From Certhia americana (Eukaryota; Chordata; Aves; Passeriformes; Certhiidae): DNA of 64,000 bases. Location of the stretch: positions 61,954,509 through 62,018,508 of the forward strand of contig CM031860.1 of assembly GCA_018697195.1 (NCBI GenBank). Reading direction: 5' to 3'. The notes beneath the pieces are model-generated. The model did no database searches and was not told where the DNA came from. It saw nothing but the letters and a program-made list of their open reading frames with translations. The position numbers and the translations under genes were made by a program. Below, piece after piece: positions 13,163 to 26,694 of this stretch (position 1 is the stretch's first letter; each line of letters begins with the position of its first letter).

Positions 13163-13913
13163 CAGACCTTCAGTGCCTGATTCAACTTCAGCAGTGACAT
13201 TTGTCTCTTCCCTGATGAGAGAAGGGCAAGGGGAAAACACTTTTGAATAACTTTAGGTGCAATGAGGCTGGATCTTACTGTTCCCATTGTTTCTTTTCCC
13301 CCTGGAGTTTCCTGATATTCTCTTCAACCTCAGTGTTCAGCTTTTCATGTCTTTCTAGCACTTAAAAGAAACACAGAAAACTTAAAGTTGCATTGTGAGT
13401 AATCTGATTAATAATGAAAACAGAAGATGTCCTGAACAGAGATTTCATTTAAAACACCTTCATTTTTCCATAGCATTTTCTAAAAGATACTTTAAATTTA
13501 AGGAAATCTGGACTAGAATGGAACAATCAGTAATATAAAGCTGCTTGAATGATATACAGCGCAGCAAATGGTTCGGAAGTTTTAGATAAAGGCAGGAGTT
13601 TTATGAGTGATTTGCAGCAAATAATTTTATTTGATGAATTTTGCTGTCTTTCCTGTTGGTGTTCTGTGAGTATTTACTCATTATGTGAAATTATTCACAA
13701 ATTACTTTAGTGAATAATTCTTGGTTTGCGGATCCCTTACAAAGAGTTCATAGCAGATATTTGTCATTTTTTATCTTTTTTTTTTTTTTTTAATGAAGTT
13801 TGTAAGCATGGAGCATTGTTTCTATTACTTAGCAGCTTGGTTTATATAGCAAAGCAATCCAGCAGAAATTGCAGATTTTCCATTATGCTATCTGAAACCC
13901 ATTTTAGTGAATT

Positions 13914-13935
13914 AAGTGAATATTGAAGCTTGAAT
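13914..13935 (+). repeat. 22-bp direct repeat, right copy
   Basis: Exact match to 13141-13162, 773 bp away. The 751 bp between them is not a transposon I recognise. Confidence 0.85.
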
Positions 13936-14355
13936 GTTTTGATGAGTAGAATTCTCATCAGTAATAACTGAGCTCATATATCTCTGCAGGGAAAGAAAAT
14001 ACACAAGATTAACATACTCTGATAGGCTTTGAGTCAGGGGCAGGTGGGTGACTCTTGAGTTCCCTCCTAAACTAAATTATTTTATGATTCTAGCAATGAA
14101 TGCTTTCAAACCCAAATGAGTCCATTTATATTCCTTATTCTTCCTTACTGAAATGAGAGGTGGGTTCATCTCTGCACCTCCAGACATCAAAGAATTAAGG
14201 ATTGTGCTGAACTCATCATTGATGCTCTCTCTAAAACAGAGGTTTATTTCTTTCCCCTGTCTCCAACCTGTTGTGAAAGTGTGAAGAATTTACACTTTAA
14301 GGGTACTTGCAATATTTCACTGACTGACAAGGGAACCTATCTATGATCTGGAAAG

Positions 14356-14470
14356 CCACTTTCAGGGCCTTGCAACCCTCATAGGGAAGAATTTCTTCCT
14401 AATATCCAATATAAATTTACCCTATTTCAGTTTAAAGCCATTCCTGTTATGGCTGCACTTTTCCAAGAAA
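14356..14470 (-). mobile_element. CR1 LINE internal fragment
   Basis: 'gggaagaatttcttcctaat' followed by 'atccaatataaatttaccct' and 'cagtttaaagccattcc' is the complement of the CR1 block upstream of the 3' end. The terminal part is missing at the left edge and the copy is divergent. Confidence 0.8.
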
Positions 14471-15464
14471 GATCAAACTAGAAAAAGAGGAGAGATTAGG
14501 ATAAGGAAGAAGATGTGGAATTAGTTCCAAGAGCTATTAAGAATTTGGCTGGTTTGACAGAAAGTAAATTAAGAAATAGGAAATACATGCTTAGAAAAGA
14601 GAGATTAAAACAAGGAATGTAAAAATGCTTACATGAAAGGACAATGTTAGAAGATGGACTAGTGGGGGGTTAAATGAATGTATAATCCATGTATGAACAT
14701 GAAAGGATGGAAATTAGAAACATTTTGAAATAAGCAGAGGAAGGAATTTGAATTTGGACCTGAAGTAGTAGAAAGCCTGACTAGTTTTATTAAAGGGATT
14801 GTATAATTTGTTGGTATATCTATTACCTTTCAGTCCTGTATTTCACTCAGCTTTTTGGGGTCTTGGGGGATTGTTTTGTTAGCTTTTCAGGGTTTTATTT
14901 GTTTGCTTTTTTTTTTTTTTTTTCCCTATTTGTTTTATTTTAGAGGACAGACTGAGAATCAAATAAGTGAGGTCACACTTTTCTCTGGAAGTCATGTTGG
15001 AATTAAGGACTGCAAACTGAGCAGTAATTATTCACCCATGGAAGACTGTTCTACTCCAGATTTCTCCTGTTCCTCACTAAATTTCATACTTACAAGCCTT
15101 TACCAGAACATTTCACCCATGAAACAGCTGCTCAATTGTTACATGAAAAACGCAGTCGAGGAATTCTGAAAACCCAGTGTCATTCTCATGACTACTGTAT
15201 ATATTCAGGAATCACCAGCACCCAGGGGAATACCACTTTTCTATTGCAGGGAAAGGGACATGCTCCTGTTTTAATGCCTCCAAGGGTTATTTAAAGTATT
15301 CTAGATATCTGAGGCCAACGTCTTGTGAACAGAATTCCATTTCAAATACTACTTTACAGGGACAGGTACTTCATGCAGGCAAAAAAATTTCCTTGTTTAT
15401 GCTTTTGCTATTCTTCTTCAACTATTAACAGTTGCTGATGACAGCTTAATTTAATCTTCTCCAA
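14471..15464. other. Unique AT-rich DNA
   Basis: A 104-codon open frame at 14855-15169 opens with a T-run-encoded phenylalanine stretch and has no motif. Nothing else is recognised. Confidence 0.5.
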
Positions 15465-15469
15465 TCAAC

Positions 15470-15741
15470 TGTTGCATATAGGTAAAGCCTTATAAAATAA
15501 AGGCCTTGCTACCCTTGTAGAATCATGGCTGAGCCTGCTACTTCTGCTAAACAGAAGAGAACTTTGTGAGAGTGACTCATCTGGAATAGGGGTAGAGAGA
15601 CACGAGGGATGTGAGAGACTCCGACTGCCTTAAAACTATGTAAACTGATAATGGGCTAACAGCTGAAAAAGACCTGTTTTTTCAATAAAGCAGCTTTCCT
15701 TTGCACTGCCTGGGGTCTCTGTGTCACTTGGCTTCATGCAC
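15470..15741 (+). mobile_element. Candidate solo LTR (about 272 bp)
   Basis: The unit starts tgttgcatat and is flanked by 'tcaac' at 15465-15469 and again at 15742-15746, a possible 5-bp target-site duplication. Inside, an AATAAA lies in 'tttttcaataaagcagc', followed by 'tggggtctctgtgtcacttgg', the kind of R/U5 sequence seen in retroviral LTRs. An alternative right end at 15747 would give inverted TGTTG...CAACA termini but no target-site duplication. The family is not identified. Confidence 0.5.
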
Positions 15742-15746
15742 TCAAC

Positions 15747-18700
15747 AAGTATTTTATCTATTTTGCTACCCATTACTTTTTCTTTATAAATAAGAATAAC
15801 TCAAGCATAGCACAGACCTGAAGTTCTCTCAGCTCTGTGTCTTGGAGTGCAGGTTTTGCTGGCCTTTCACTCTGTGTGGATGCAGGAAAGAGATTTTCTC
15901 CTCCCACCACAGTTACCACTGAGGGAAGCAGGACTTCATTCCCTAGGGGTGCAAACCCATCAGGTTACCCAGGTTAACATTCTGTTTTTAATTCAGCCAC
16001 CTTTCCCATTCCCAGACCCCTGTTCACAGATTCCTATTCCAGCATCCTGCTAACATGAGGACAGAGATTTGGATCAGATTTCAGTTTTCATTTGCTGGTT
16101 TCCTCCCATTCCTGTCAGGGTGACCATGCAGGCTAATTTATTCCAACAGCTGATTTTCCAGCAGTGTCCCTTCGCCATAATTCCCCAGGGAAGACAGCTT
16201 ACTGATTACACCCATTCTTCAGACCATTTTCTGGGAAAGAAAGTCACAGCAATGTGGTTTTAGTGGTCAGGGGACAAGACTTCACACACTGGATTATGTT
16301 TCACCAGGATATTATTGATACAGTTCAGCACAGAGAGGATGAAAGAGAGTGAATTGTGTGTCAGGACCACAGCAGCCTCACAGGTTACTCCTAAGGATAT
16401 TCCTGAGCCATTTATATTTTTTTCCCTGCTCTGCTTAAACCCCAATTTGGTTGCAAAAGGAAGTCCTTTGGGGCATGACAAAAATAAACTGGCAAACGTG
16501 GTGATGAAGAACTGAGTGACACACAGGCAAGCACTCCTCCCAACTTTGCTCTGCTGTCAGAGCAATTTCTCATGATCTTCCTGTCCACGAGCTTCATTCA
16601 AGCCTTCCCAGCAGCCATCCAGGCACTTAATGCAGGTCTTCAAGCTGCACTGCACTTGGACACGATGTGTGTTGTTAATAATCTAAAGTGACAAGACAGC
16701 ATAGGAGCTTTTGTTTTAAAAACTTATTAGCTGAATTTAATAAATTGAAAAGAAGCCTTTTTAACTGCCTAAGGAATGTCCAAACCTCATTTGTTTTCCT
16801 GGACTCTAAGTGGAAATTTTAAATAGAAATCAGATATGTCATATGCTGTTTAGGTGATGCAAGGTTTTTTATATTTTATTTATTTATTTTAAAAATTCAG
16901 CCTCCAGGCAGCTATCAGTTATAAAGTATTTTCAGTCAAGTGATTTTTTTTTCTACTCTCTTGTGATACACAGTGGAGACAATTTTTGAGTATATATTCA
17001 AAATAACTTAGAAACATTCTCTTTTTGTAAATGACATCACAGTATGTACAATGAAGCTGTACTTCTGCAGATCAAGTTTCTGCTGTGTAGAACCATGACC
17101 AAAAAAAAACCAAAAAAAAAAAACCCAAAAAACCCACCAACCAACCAACCAGCCAAAAAATCCTTCTTTTATTTCACCACAGAACAAAAGTTCAGCCATT
17201 TCCCCAAAATGCAAGATTTCTCCCGACTTTTACTGTAGTCATTTTACACTCTTCAAGGGGGGTGGAGTTCTAGTTCTATGTTAAGCTGTGCTAAGGCAGA
17301 ACTGCAGGTCTGAAAAAATTGGAGATATTGCGTAAAATTTTCATTGATTACTTTGCTTTATCAAACTTGGGACATTGTGGGCAGGAGAGGGGTCAGGCAA
17401 GCTCAGTTTTACTGGAAGCAGGGCTGTGAGAGGGCAAGGAGAGGGCTGCATGGCAGGACTTCTCCAGCTGGAAACATCTGATTTGATATAAGAACAAGGA
17501 CCAAGGATAAAAGGCCTCCCTTCTTAGTGTTGTCTAAGATGAGACATAACAATAGAAATATCTGTGGGGCTATGTACAGCTCAGGATGCAGAATATCTGT
17601 GTATCTGATTATTTCCTGTTTGCTTTTCTAGCAGAAATGGAGGCCCATTTCCCACAGAAGTTTTTCCTTAAAATCCTACAATGCTAAATATTTGAAGATA
17701 TCAAAACTTTTTTGATGACCTTTTTCACCTGATCTCAGTTGCCTGTCTCTACTTTTTGCTTTGACATTGCTATCTCTCTTCCCTTCTGTAGGAATTTTCA
17801 CTTTCTTTTTCACCAGCAGTCACCTGAAGACCACCAAATTATTTTATTCAGTTGAGCAACATTGCTAATGTACCCAAGCAGAGTCACACCAATATAACTT
17901 CAGTACTGATTGGGCAGAATATGCAAAGCAAGTAAATCCTCATTATCAACTCTACAACCTTGCTCTCTGGAAGCTGTGACATTTTAATTGGTTCATGTTT
18001 AACTTAAGAAATGAAAATATATTTTCATCTCTGTATGTCAGAGAAGGAGATGCTGTCCTCATCTCTGAATACACAGGGAATGATGTGAAGAACCTGGTAA
18101 TTTCATAACCCAATTGCTCCTGCCAGTTTAGTATCCTTCCCTGGGTTTCTGCCTGGCTGTGTCAACTTCTTTACCTTACAAAAATATCACAGATAAGGTT
18201 TATAGGCAGTATGAGGGTTCAAATAGGAAAGCTAAAATGAGATTTATAGAGTCTCCTCCACTGAACCACCAGAATGCAAATAAATATTCACTGACTGTTA
18301 CACAGATTTCTTGAAACAAGGACATTTTGTAATCTCTCTATCCATCTTTCCTGCAAAATCATTAAAATATATATAATATATAGCTGCATTTTGCTGCCAG
18401 TCAGCCTCTGATGCTCTTAGCATGGAAATCTTTTATGTGACATACCTAGTAGTGTACAGACTGTTTAATGTGTACAGAGCTGGTGAGTTCCTTTTTTAAC
18501 AGGTTTCAATTTGCATTTTCATATCAAGAACCAATTTTGGGCCACCATCCTGGACAGGAGCTGGAAAAGTCTGTACTGAGATTTCTCCTCCTGAGGTGGG
18601 AACCTGGTTCCTGCTGCCCTTGCCTTTAAAGACTCCTAAAGAGGTCAGTGAAGACTCACACCCAAACGTCCCCAAAAGTCTCTTGTGGAACCAGGCTCAC

Positions 18701-20647
18701 TTGCTTTTTTCAGCATGGAAGTGTGAAGTAGGAGGGGAAATCCCAGATTACAAACCAAGTTTGGCTATGGATGGGACTGTGACAGATTCAACCTCTTGCA
18801 AATTTTATAGATAACCTTTTGAAATATCTGTGATCATAAGTGTAAAGTCCATTAAAATGCAAAAATAATCCAATGGTCAGGTAACCAGAAATGCATATTT
18901 AATTTGTAAAGCAATTCATTAAATAAGAGGTAATACCTGACCAGAACACTGAATTGGCACCTGTCTCTAACAAACTGTATTTTCCCCTTCGAAATTCTAA
19001 CAGAGTTCTGGATACATGGTTTCATACTTAACGTTGTGTGTCATTTCGTATAAATAAGTATTTTTTTTTTTTTTTATGTGAGCTCTTTGTTAATGTAAGA
19101 ATGCTGAAAAATAAAAATAACTGAGCTTTTCTTCTCAAGGTCCAATATTAATGATGAGAGACACCATGACTATTTAGGAATAATCTGCCAGGACAGCACT
19201 TATTAAAATAACATTTTAATGGTCTGTTTCTCTCCATTAAACTTTTAGAATGAAAATAAAGCGCTTTATTTTTTTTTTTCCTTTTTATTTTTTAATAAAA
19301 GGCACTTTTCTTCCAGTGCAGAGCTATTTATCTCCAAGTAGACAAAAAGCCTGGAACCAGATGAAAAATAGAATCTTTTTCACCAATTTCCTCTCTGGCT
19401 GTTCTTTCAGTATTACTTCTTAAGTCTCAGAGGTTACAGGTTCATAATGAAAATGCACAGTGGGTTTCATGCTGCATCTGTCTTGCATTGATTTTCTGCC
19501 CTTTCCTCCTCAAAATGGGGAACAAAGCACCAAAAATGAGACTGTCACAGCACTGCTGCCTCCACACAATTGACCATCAGCATGGTTACAGTGGCCATTT
19601 AAAGAATAAACATCATATTTCAAACAGGCAAGGTATAAAGGGAGATGCAGTTCTAAAATAAATACCAGTATAAGGAGACTAAAATAATGTTTTAGTTCTG
19701 TGTTTGGTTCATATCTGCAGATCATAAATAAGAAATATTTGTACTTTTGGAGATATTTAGAGTTGTAGAAAGTGCTGAGTGCTCTACCAACCTGCAGCAA
19801 ATTGCACAGGACTGTGGAGCCCTCAGCATCTGTTTTAGGTTCACCAATATTTGCAGGATTCACGGTGCATAATTAATAAAAAAAACCAAACAAACCAAAA
19901 AAAACCTTATCCCACTGTGCTAAAAGGCATATGAATAAAGCATCGAGACCATAACAGTAAAATGCATTTTTCTTATTTCTATTTTGCAAATAACATACAT
20001 ATGTAAATAAATATACAGACATATACACCAACTAGCTTTTAAAATTAAAATAAATGTATTTACAGGGAAGATGGATAGCTAGGACAGAAAAAAAGAAACT
20101 CTGCAGTGTTATAATTTTTAATTATAATTTCAATTAATATATTTATATTCAGAGTCAATATGATGCTTTTGTCCTCCTCATTTCAATGAGAGGAAAAGGT
20201 AATTGAAAGATTCCAATTAATGCTTTCAGTCTTTTTGGGCAAAATGTATTCAAGGCATTTACAAAGTAAAGCTGAAGTAAATAGAAATCAGGTTGAAATT
20301 AGCAATGGAAATGTTAGTTAATCTACAGAATGGAGGGGTCCCATGATGAGTGCCACAAGAAATTGTTTATTAGGAGTCTGATTGTAATGTGAGATGGTTA
20401 GAGATGGTCAATGTGCCATAAAAATGCAGGTATATCCTCTACTGGGACTTTACTCATTGAGAGAACACAGTTCTGATCATGGCTGATAAAAAGTCACTAT
20501 TTGTAAGTATTTAAAGGGAAGTGACCACAAATGCATTAAAATACATTTATAAATTGAAATAATTTTCTGAGCTCTATAAAAGAAAGTAATGGACTTGATT
20601 TTATATTGAAATTGTGAAAAGAAAATTTCTTGGACTTAGATGTGATG
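15747..20647. other. Unique AT-rich DNA, no gene recognised
   Basis: Open frames reach 117 codons (19510-19863, minus) without recognisable domains. Low-complexity runs are the A/C tract at about 17100-17160, a T run near 19060 and an A-rich stretch with CAAA units near 19878-19910. No CR1 was found. Confidence 0.5.
17099..17160. repeat. A/C-rich low-complexity tract
   Basis: A runs separated by CC or CCC pass into 'accaaccaaccaacc' units. On the minus strand this is G/T-rich, like the plus-strand tracts at 29.5 and 40.0 kb. It produces a tryptophan- and glycine-rich artificial open frame. Confidence 0.85.
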
Positions 20648-20760
20648 TAGTTTAAGCCCAGTAGACAAAGAAGCACCACACAGCTTAGGTGGGTAGGAAG
20701 GTAGGGATTTAGGTAGATAGGGAGAGAGAAACTTCAACTGGGAACCCAGAGAGGATAACT
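20648..20760 (-). mobile_element. Divergent LTR fragment, family B (weak)
   Basis: 'gtttaagcccagtagacaaa' and 'gaagcaccacacagctt', then a GGGTAGG-rich stretch and 'gggagagaga', parallel the complement of the family B LTR end (known bird copies read 'gtttaaccccag' followed by 'taagcaccac'). The rest of the LTR to the right is not clear. Confidence 0.4.
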
Positions 20761-23700
20761 CACACCCAAGTCAAAGTATCATTGTTTACTCTCTGGGCAC
20801 TCAGAGGTTGCACCATGATCTCCAAAAGGCTCCAGACAAAGATGTGCCAGTAACTTCTCACTGACCATGGCTTGAAGATACAGCAACTACATTTGCAAAT
20901 TTTAGTGATTATATTTTAATGTAGACATTGTGTTTAGGTGCCTAAAGCCTGAAATCTCCTTTAGTCAAGCAATGAAGTTACATCTAACCTCCCCTTTTCC
21001 ACATCTCTGACACTATTCACCCATTTTGACTGCAATGGTCAGTTGTAATCTGGGGTTGGGGTTGGTTATTTTCTGTCAGAGAGAAAAATCAGAAGTAGCT
21101 TCATACTTTTCATATTTTTTTGATTATTATTTGGAATAAATATTGTAAGAAAAGGTTGATACGATTTCACATGGTCATGTCACCAGTATTTCTTACACTT
21201 TTGGCAACATCTAAGATAGAATTTCAGTGCTGGATTTTTGACATTTGTGCTTCATTAAAAGCACATCTCTTCTGTGAACAGAATATATTAAATACTGTGC
21301 AGAAGTGTGAGATCAGCTATCCCACGACTGAAAAGGCTTCAATTCAAGTGTGTGTTCATATGTCACATTCACTGCAGGACTCTAAAACTTCCCAAACCTG
21401 GCTGACCTTCTTGAGACCTGTTTGGGAATTGACCAGGTAACATTAACCTGGTTTAAGGCAGGATGTGACATGTGAATGCAAATAAGAGGTGGGGACAAGA
21501 TTAACCCGGCAGATCATTGCTGTCTAGATTTACATTAATTATATATATTTTCACATACCCTTCTTAAAGTCACAGCTCCATGTAACCCTTCTGTGTTACT
21601 GTCTCAACCTCATTCAACAATTCCAACGACTCCTCACTCCATTTTCACTTATTTGACCATCTTTTTGCCTTTGTCCCTATGTGTATCTCCCTGTTCAAGC
21701 TGATTCTGCTCTTGAAGCAAAATGTGCTTGTGAGTAGTGCCTGCTTTAAGACCACACAGCATGAACAGCATTAATTATGCTTTAGTTTTACAGTAAAAAG
21801 AAGGAAGTGATTCCTGAAATACCTATAAGGAGCCTAAAATACCTGGAATGAGCCTAAAATACATGAGCATAGCCATGCTGACTTGAGCGGTGCTCTGAGT
21901 TACAGAAGTATGAACTTTGCTGCAGAAATTCTGTCTACAGGTAAATGTGGTTCATCCATAGGCTTTATATAAAACCAAGCTGTGAAATCCCTTGTTGGGT
22001 TTTCAACTGGTCATCCCAAACTGCTGTTGAACCACTCATGAGCTGAAGGCCAGCAGAAGTCAATGTGCAGAAAGACAACCATGATAACACCCAGAAAATA
22101 ATCAATAAAAAATATGCTGCCTCTCCACACTGCTAGAAATAAGTTCCTCTAATCTAAATGAATCTGTTTTGATGCAGTTTATACCCATGAAGAATTCATT
22201 AAACAGCAGCCTCTTTTTTTAATTAAAAGCTGCTCTCTCCATCATCTCTTCACACTAAAAAAATGTTTTGTCCTTTTCCATCATCTTTTTTTTCCCCAGC
22301 TCAGATTTTGCACTGATCTACAGACTCTAATTGCTCCTCCTTCCTCCAGGAGTGTCCTGTACAAAGATGAGTTCAGCTAAAACCCTGTGAGTTGCTGCTG
22401 AGTAAAAAGGGAAGGTACCTACAACAGCACATCATTGTTTTCCACTTGTGATCAGCCATAATCCCAAGGCTGAAAAATTGCTGATTGTTCCCTCATTTCT
22501 GTCTGTGAAGCTAGTTACTCCCACTTTCATGTAAAATATTATGTTTGTCCCCATGAAATTAACTGAATTTCATTTTTATCTGTTTGCATCTCTAAGAACT
22601 TGAATTCTAAGCCTGTCTTCCAAAATAAATTTCCTGTGTCTGGCTCATTAGATTTAACAAAAACACTGACAGAGCCTTACCAGTAAGAGATCATTGCAGA
22701 ACCTCCTTCAGTGTCTCTTCCCATCAATGTCTGTACCAAGGATGCAGTTACTTTTTTTTTTTTTTTTTTTGTACCTGTTAGTTTTATCTAGATCTTGGCT
22801 GCTCTCAAGAGTTCCATCTGAGACCACATCAAAAGCATTTCTAAAGCCAAGATTCATGATATCCACTGCTCCTCTCCATCCACAAGTCTGTTGGCTCATC
22901 ACAGAGGGAGTTTAGATTGGCTTGACATGATTTGTTCATGACAAATATATTCTGGCTGCTACTCATCTTCTACTCATCACTCAGATAATCATCAGTGTTG
23001 CTTCAGTACTGATTTTGTCTGTGTCAAAAATAGTCAGACTTTCAATGTAAAATTTCTCCATTAATACAGTTTCCTTCGTAACAGGTGATTTAAGGTAAAG
23101 TACATGAAAATACTTTATAAATATTTAAATAACACTACTTTGTGGGGGTTGTTAAGAGTTGGGAGGATCTGCCTCTTTTTCTCTATGTCAGTATAATGAG
23201 AAAGATATGTTGGCTTTTCTTTTTGCAATATATAAAGTAGAATTAAGAGTTGATTGCAAAACCCAACCAGTTGTAACTCTTGATCTCTCAGAGCTGCTTC
23301 TTTAATAAATATACATATATACATTGCTGAAAAGTCTCTGAAGTTTTGAAAAAATATAAAATTCATCCTATTTTATGAAGGGTCTATTACCCAGGGATGA
23401 TATTGGAAACACAAGGTACAAAATTCATATTTAGGTAGCATAAGGGAAGATTTTCTTGCCAATTTATTTCAGCCTTGTTGCTGCAGGGTGAGAGGACAGC
23501 TCAGTCTCTGCAGGTGGCTCGGACCTCGGTTCCTCTGTCCAGACTGTCCAAAGATGCCAGTCAGCACCAGCTGTACTCAGATACCTGTCCATGGAGCTGG
23601 ATGGAGACCAGAACCCTCTTGGAGGGGTCACTGAGCACCCATCTGTCCTTAGTGATCTTCAGTCAGGATAAATGCTGGACCTCATCCAGCCTCGAGGAGA

Positions 23701-25990
23701 CAAACACTCCTTTTCCTCTAATCAAGCCACTGCTTTCTTTCCACCCATGGAAATATTTTAAAGCAGGGTTTACCTCCCCTTTTCACATTGCTGTCCTTAG
23801 CCTGCTGTCAGGAGCTAAAATGTGTGGTGACATTCAGCATTTCTGGAATCCAAATCTGGCAGGGAGCAGCACGGGGAGAAAAATACATCTGGAGTGTGCA
23901 GGGTGAAATCAAAGCCCACTGCTGTTGTGGCAAGAGAGGTCAGGCTGAGACAGCTCTGCATATGGGTCCTACATCAACCCTATACACTCTCCATTAAGGC
24001 TTGGAGAGTCCTGCTCTGATAAGTTTAAATCATGGCAATTTATTAGCTGAGTGGTGACAGCCATTTCTCTACAGCACCATGAGGAATCTGTCCTTTGTTA
24101 CACCGAGGGACAATGATATATTAATTTTCCCTCTTGAGTCTGTGAGCCATCAGGGAAGTCCAAAAGTGCTTTAGAAACCATAAGATTCCCATGATATTTC
24201 CTCCTCACAAATAACATTAAAATTGCTTCATGTAGCTTTTATGGCTGTAATATGATGAAGTACAGTTTACAGTCTTACCAAAAGGTGATAAGGATAGATC
24301 AGGAAGGGAATGAAAAAATATTTTAATGAAAATAACAATAGTGGGTTTTCCTACATCTCTTAAAAGCTTTCTCTTTTTCTATTTAAATGTATCTGTATCT
24401 ATACAAAATATTTATATTCCCTACTGTTAGTACAAATAATAAAGTAATGCAAACGCTAATGAATATTAATGAAAGGTATATAGAAAAGTTCTGAATAAAT
24501 ATTAACCTGCATCTTATAAGGAAATAGAAAAATGTAGAAGCCCTAGCTCATTTTAAGGTGTTAACATCTTATATTTTTATGGAATATCTGGAACTGGATG
24601 TCTGTAATAAATGGGGTGTCTCACTCAGGAGGTCCTTTTCCAATCTAAATGATTCTGTAATTGTGTGAAATAAAACCAGGATATTTACTTGAAAATAATT
24701 AACTAAACACGCAATTGTTTTAGGGCTCTCAGTGTTCTGTGTGCTGCTGTTTGGAGTCACATCAACCTGAAGGAACTCATTTAATGGCTCAAGTAGTACA
24801 GTTCCTTGTGGTGTCCTACCACCATCACAATAAAATCCAGGAAAATCAAGTCTATTTACTAAAATTTGAAAACATTTAATTTTGTATAATAAAGTTAAAA
24901 ATCTTAGTTAAATTAACCAAGTTAAACTAACTTTGCTCCATGAGGTTTAAGTCTTTCTGGTTCCATGCTGGGAAGTTTTTATGCTGCTGTTTCTCTGTTG
25001 TATTTCGCAGCTGTGGATGTGCCCAGTATGCCATGTTTCAAACAAAAACGTCCACGTTAGCAAACATGGGTCTGACCTTCAGAGAAAAGAAAGATATTGG
25101 AATTACAAGACAGATATAACCACTTTATGAACCATTTCCAGTAAATATCTTATCTCACTTATGGCTGCAACTGCCCTGAAAACAGCAAATGTAAAAGACA
25201 CCCATGAAGGCACAGCTGGGGAGGCAACCTCTCCTGACTTTTCTGGGTTTCCCAATTCCAACCAAGTTACACAGCACATCCTCCTCTCACAGCATCCTTG
25301 TCGTTTTCCATTTAATTGACTCTCTATCTATTTTCAGACCTCATCTGAAAAACGCTCTCACATACAAACACACAGAAACAGCCTCTCACAGCTGCTTTAA
25401 TTTGAAATACAAGCTTTGTATCTTTTAATAGGGGAAAGTGTTTATGTGAGATACTCATTCTTGCAAACAATAAATACTGTGGTGACACTTCCTCGAGGCC
25501 AGGAACTTGTAGATGTACTTATTTATCAAAATTCATTGTTTTGTTTAATTAGCATTTTGTAGAGAGAAAATTCCAACTCAAGATCATGTCTTTGTGTACT
25601 CAGAACAAAAATTGTTTTCTCTTTGGCAGTACTTAAGTGCTAAACAGCTCTCCAAGCTCAAATTATTTGTTAGAAAAACAACCAACAAAACACATTTGAT
25701 TTTATTTTAAGAAAGGCATTTATACTGTAGACATTATAATTATTTACAAAACTTTATCTTCTGGTTAGCTGAGAGCTGAATGCCACGGAAGCAGCAGTCA
25801 AGTCACACTCAGTGGTAGTAGCCACCTCTCAGGGGGAGTTTAAAAGGGATGGGAGGGTTTCTCTCTTCAGAATAAGGGCTTTACACCCTCTTTTGAGGGT
25901 GAGAAAAGACTGGTAGGTAACAAGGATGTAATCTTAACCTTCTGTCTAGGTCAGTCTTCTTTATGCCACTCCCAGCTATGAATCACAAGC
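20761..25990. other. Unique DNA, one possible CR1 end
   Basis: The longest open frame is 143 codons at 23475-23906 (plus), in a locally less AT-rich stretch. It has no motif, and a second frame overlaps it, so I do not call a gene. A T run lies at about 22750-22770. Confidence 0.5.
24628..24665 (+). mobile_element. Possible CR1 3' terminus
   Basis: 'gaggtccttttccaatctaa' followed by 'atgattctgtaattgtgtg' resembles the last 35-40 bases of CR1 in sense orientation. It is too short to assign firmly. Confidence 0.5.
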
Positions 25991-25995
25991 ATCAC

Positions 25996-26689
25996 TTGTC
26001 AGAGTCTGGAGTTATGAGAAATATTTCTTTGCACGTTTAAGAGATTTTAGCATCTCTGACAAACAGTGTTTTTTAACCTTTTTTCATGGAAAAAGGGCTT
26101 TTAGGCTCTGGTATGAAGCAGAGTTTTCAAGAGTGAGTATTAGATAGTAGAATAGTGTGTAGTTTTATCACAGGGTGAGAATTTTAGATATAAGGGGTTT
26201 GGGGGATGGTAAGCAGGTGAGGGCAGGATGGAGAAGTCCACATGGCTTTTGGGCTTCCTCCTTCTTCCTCAACTGCTCCATGTTCTGCAGTGAGGTGGCA
26301 CATTACAGATGGTTTAGAGTAGAGTCTAACTTTCTAACAAAGATAATAGTTATTGGAGAAGTATTATAAATAGCGATTATGTGGATTGTAGTATAAATAT
26401 CCACGCCACCCTGAGGGTGGGAGAAGTTAGGATTTGGAATTTGGTATTTGGGGTTTTTTGGGGTTTGTGCCTTGAACTGACCTGCAATGAAGAGCTCTGC
26501 TGGTCAGGAACAGAATGTAATGATAAGAAATAATAAATTATGAAGAGAACACAAGAAGAGGCAGCTCACAGCCTTTCCTTTTCAAGATCTCTGGCTGGGG
26601 AAAACAAAATTGTACATTCTCAGGAAGCAGGAGAGAAAAACAGCTGATCAACAGAGACAAACATAAAAATATTTTTTATAAACCCAAGA
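25996..26689 (+). mobile_element. Solo LTR, family A, copy 2
   Basis: This 694-bp unit begins ttgtcagagtctgg and ends aaacccaaga, and is flanked by an exact 5-bp repeat 'atcac' (25991-25995 and 26690-26694). It shares 'gagaaatatttctttgca', 'tttagagtagag' and 'ctttctaacaaag' with copies 1 and 3. A TATA-like 'gtataaat' is at 26391 and AATAAA at 26532-26537. It is longer than the others, partly through a G/T-rich stretch at about 26420-26466. The terminal bases are not the usual TG...CA. Confidence 0.85.
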
Positions 26690-26694
26690 ATCAC

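Larger units (their letters stand above)
11791..14355. other. Unique DNA with a pyrimidine tract and a paired 22-bp repeat
   Basis: No open frame shows coding character. The segment contains the T/C tract at 12340-12471 and two exact 22-bp repeats at 13141 and 13914, listed separately. T runs occur at about 13776-13790. Confidence 0.5.

Noticed and set aside
23475..23906. 143-codon plus-strand open frame
   Set aside because: No domain; a second frame overlaps it; no codon bias visible. A chance frame in a locally GC-richer patch.
25885..25902. Hairpin of seven base pairs (caccctc and gagggtg)
   Set aside because: Too short to stand out from chance in a 64-kb window.
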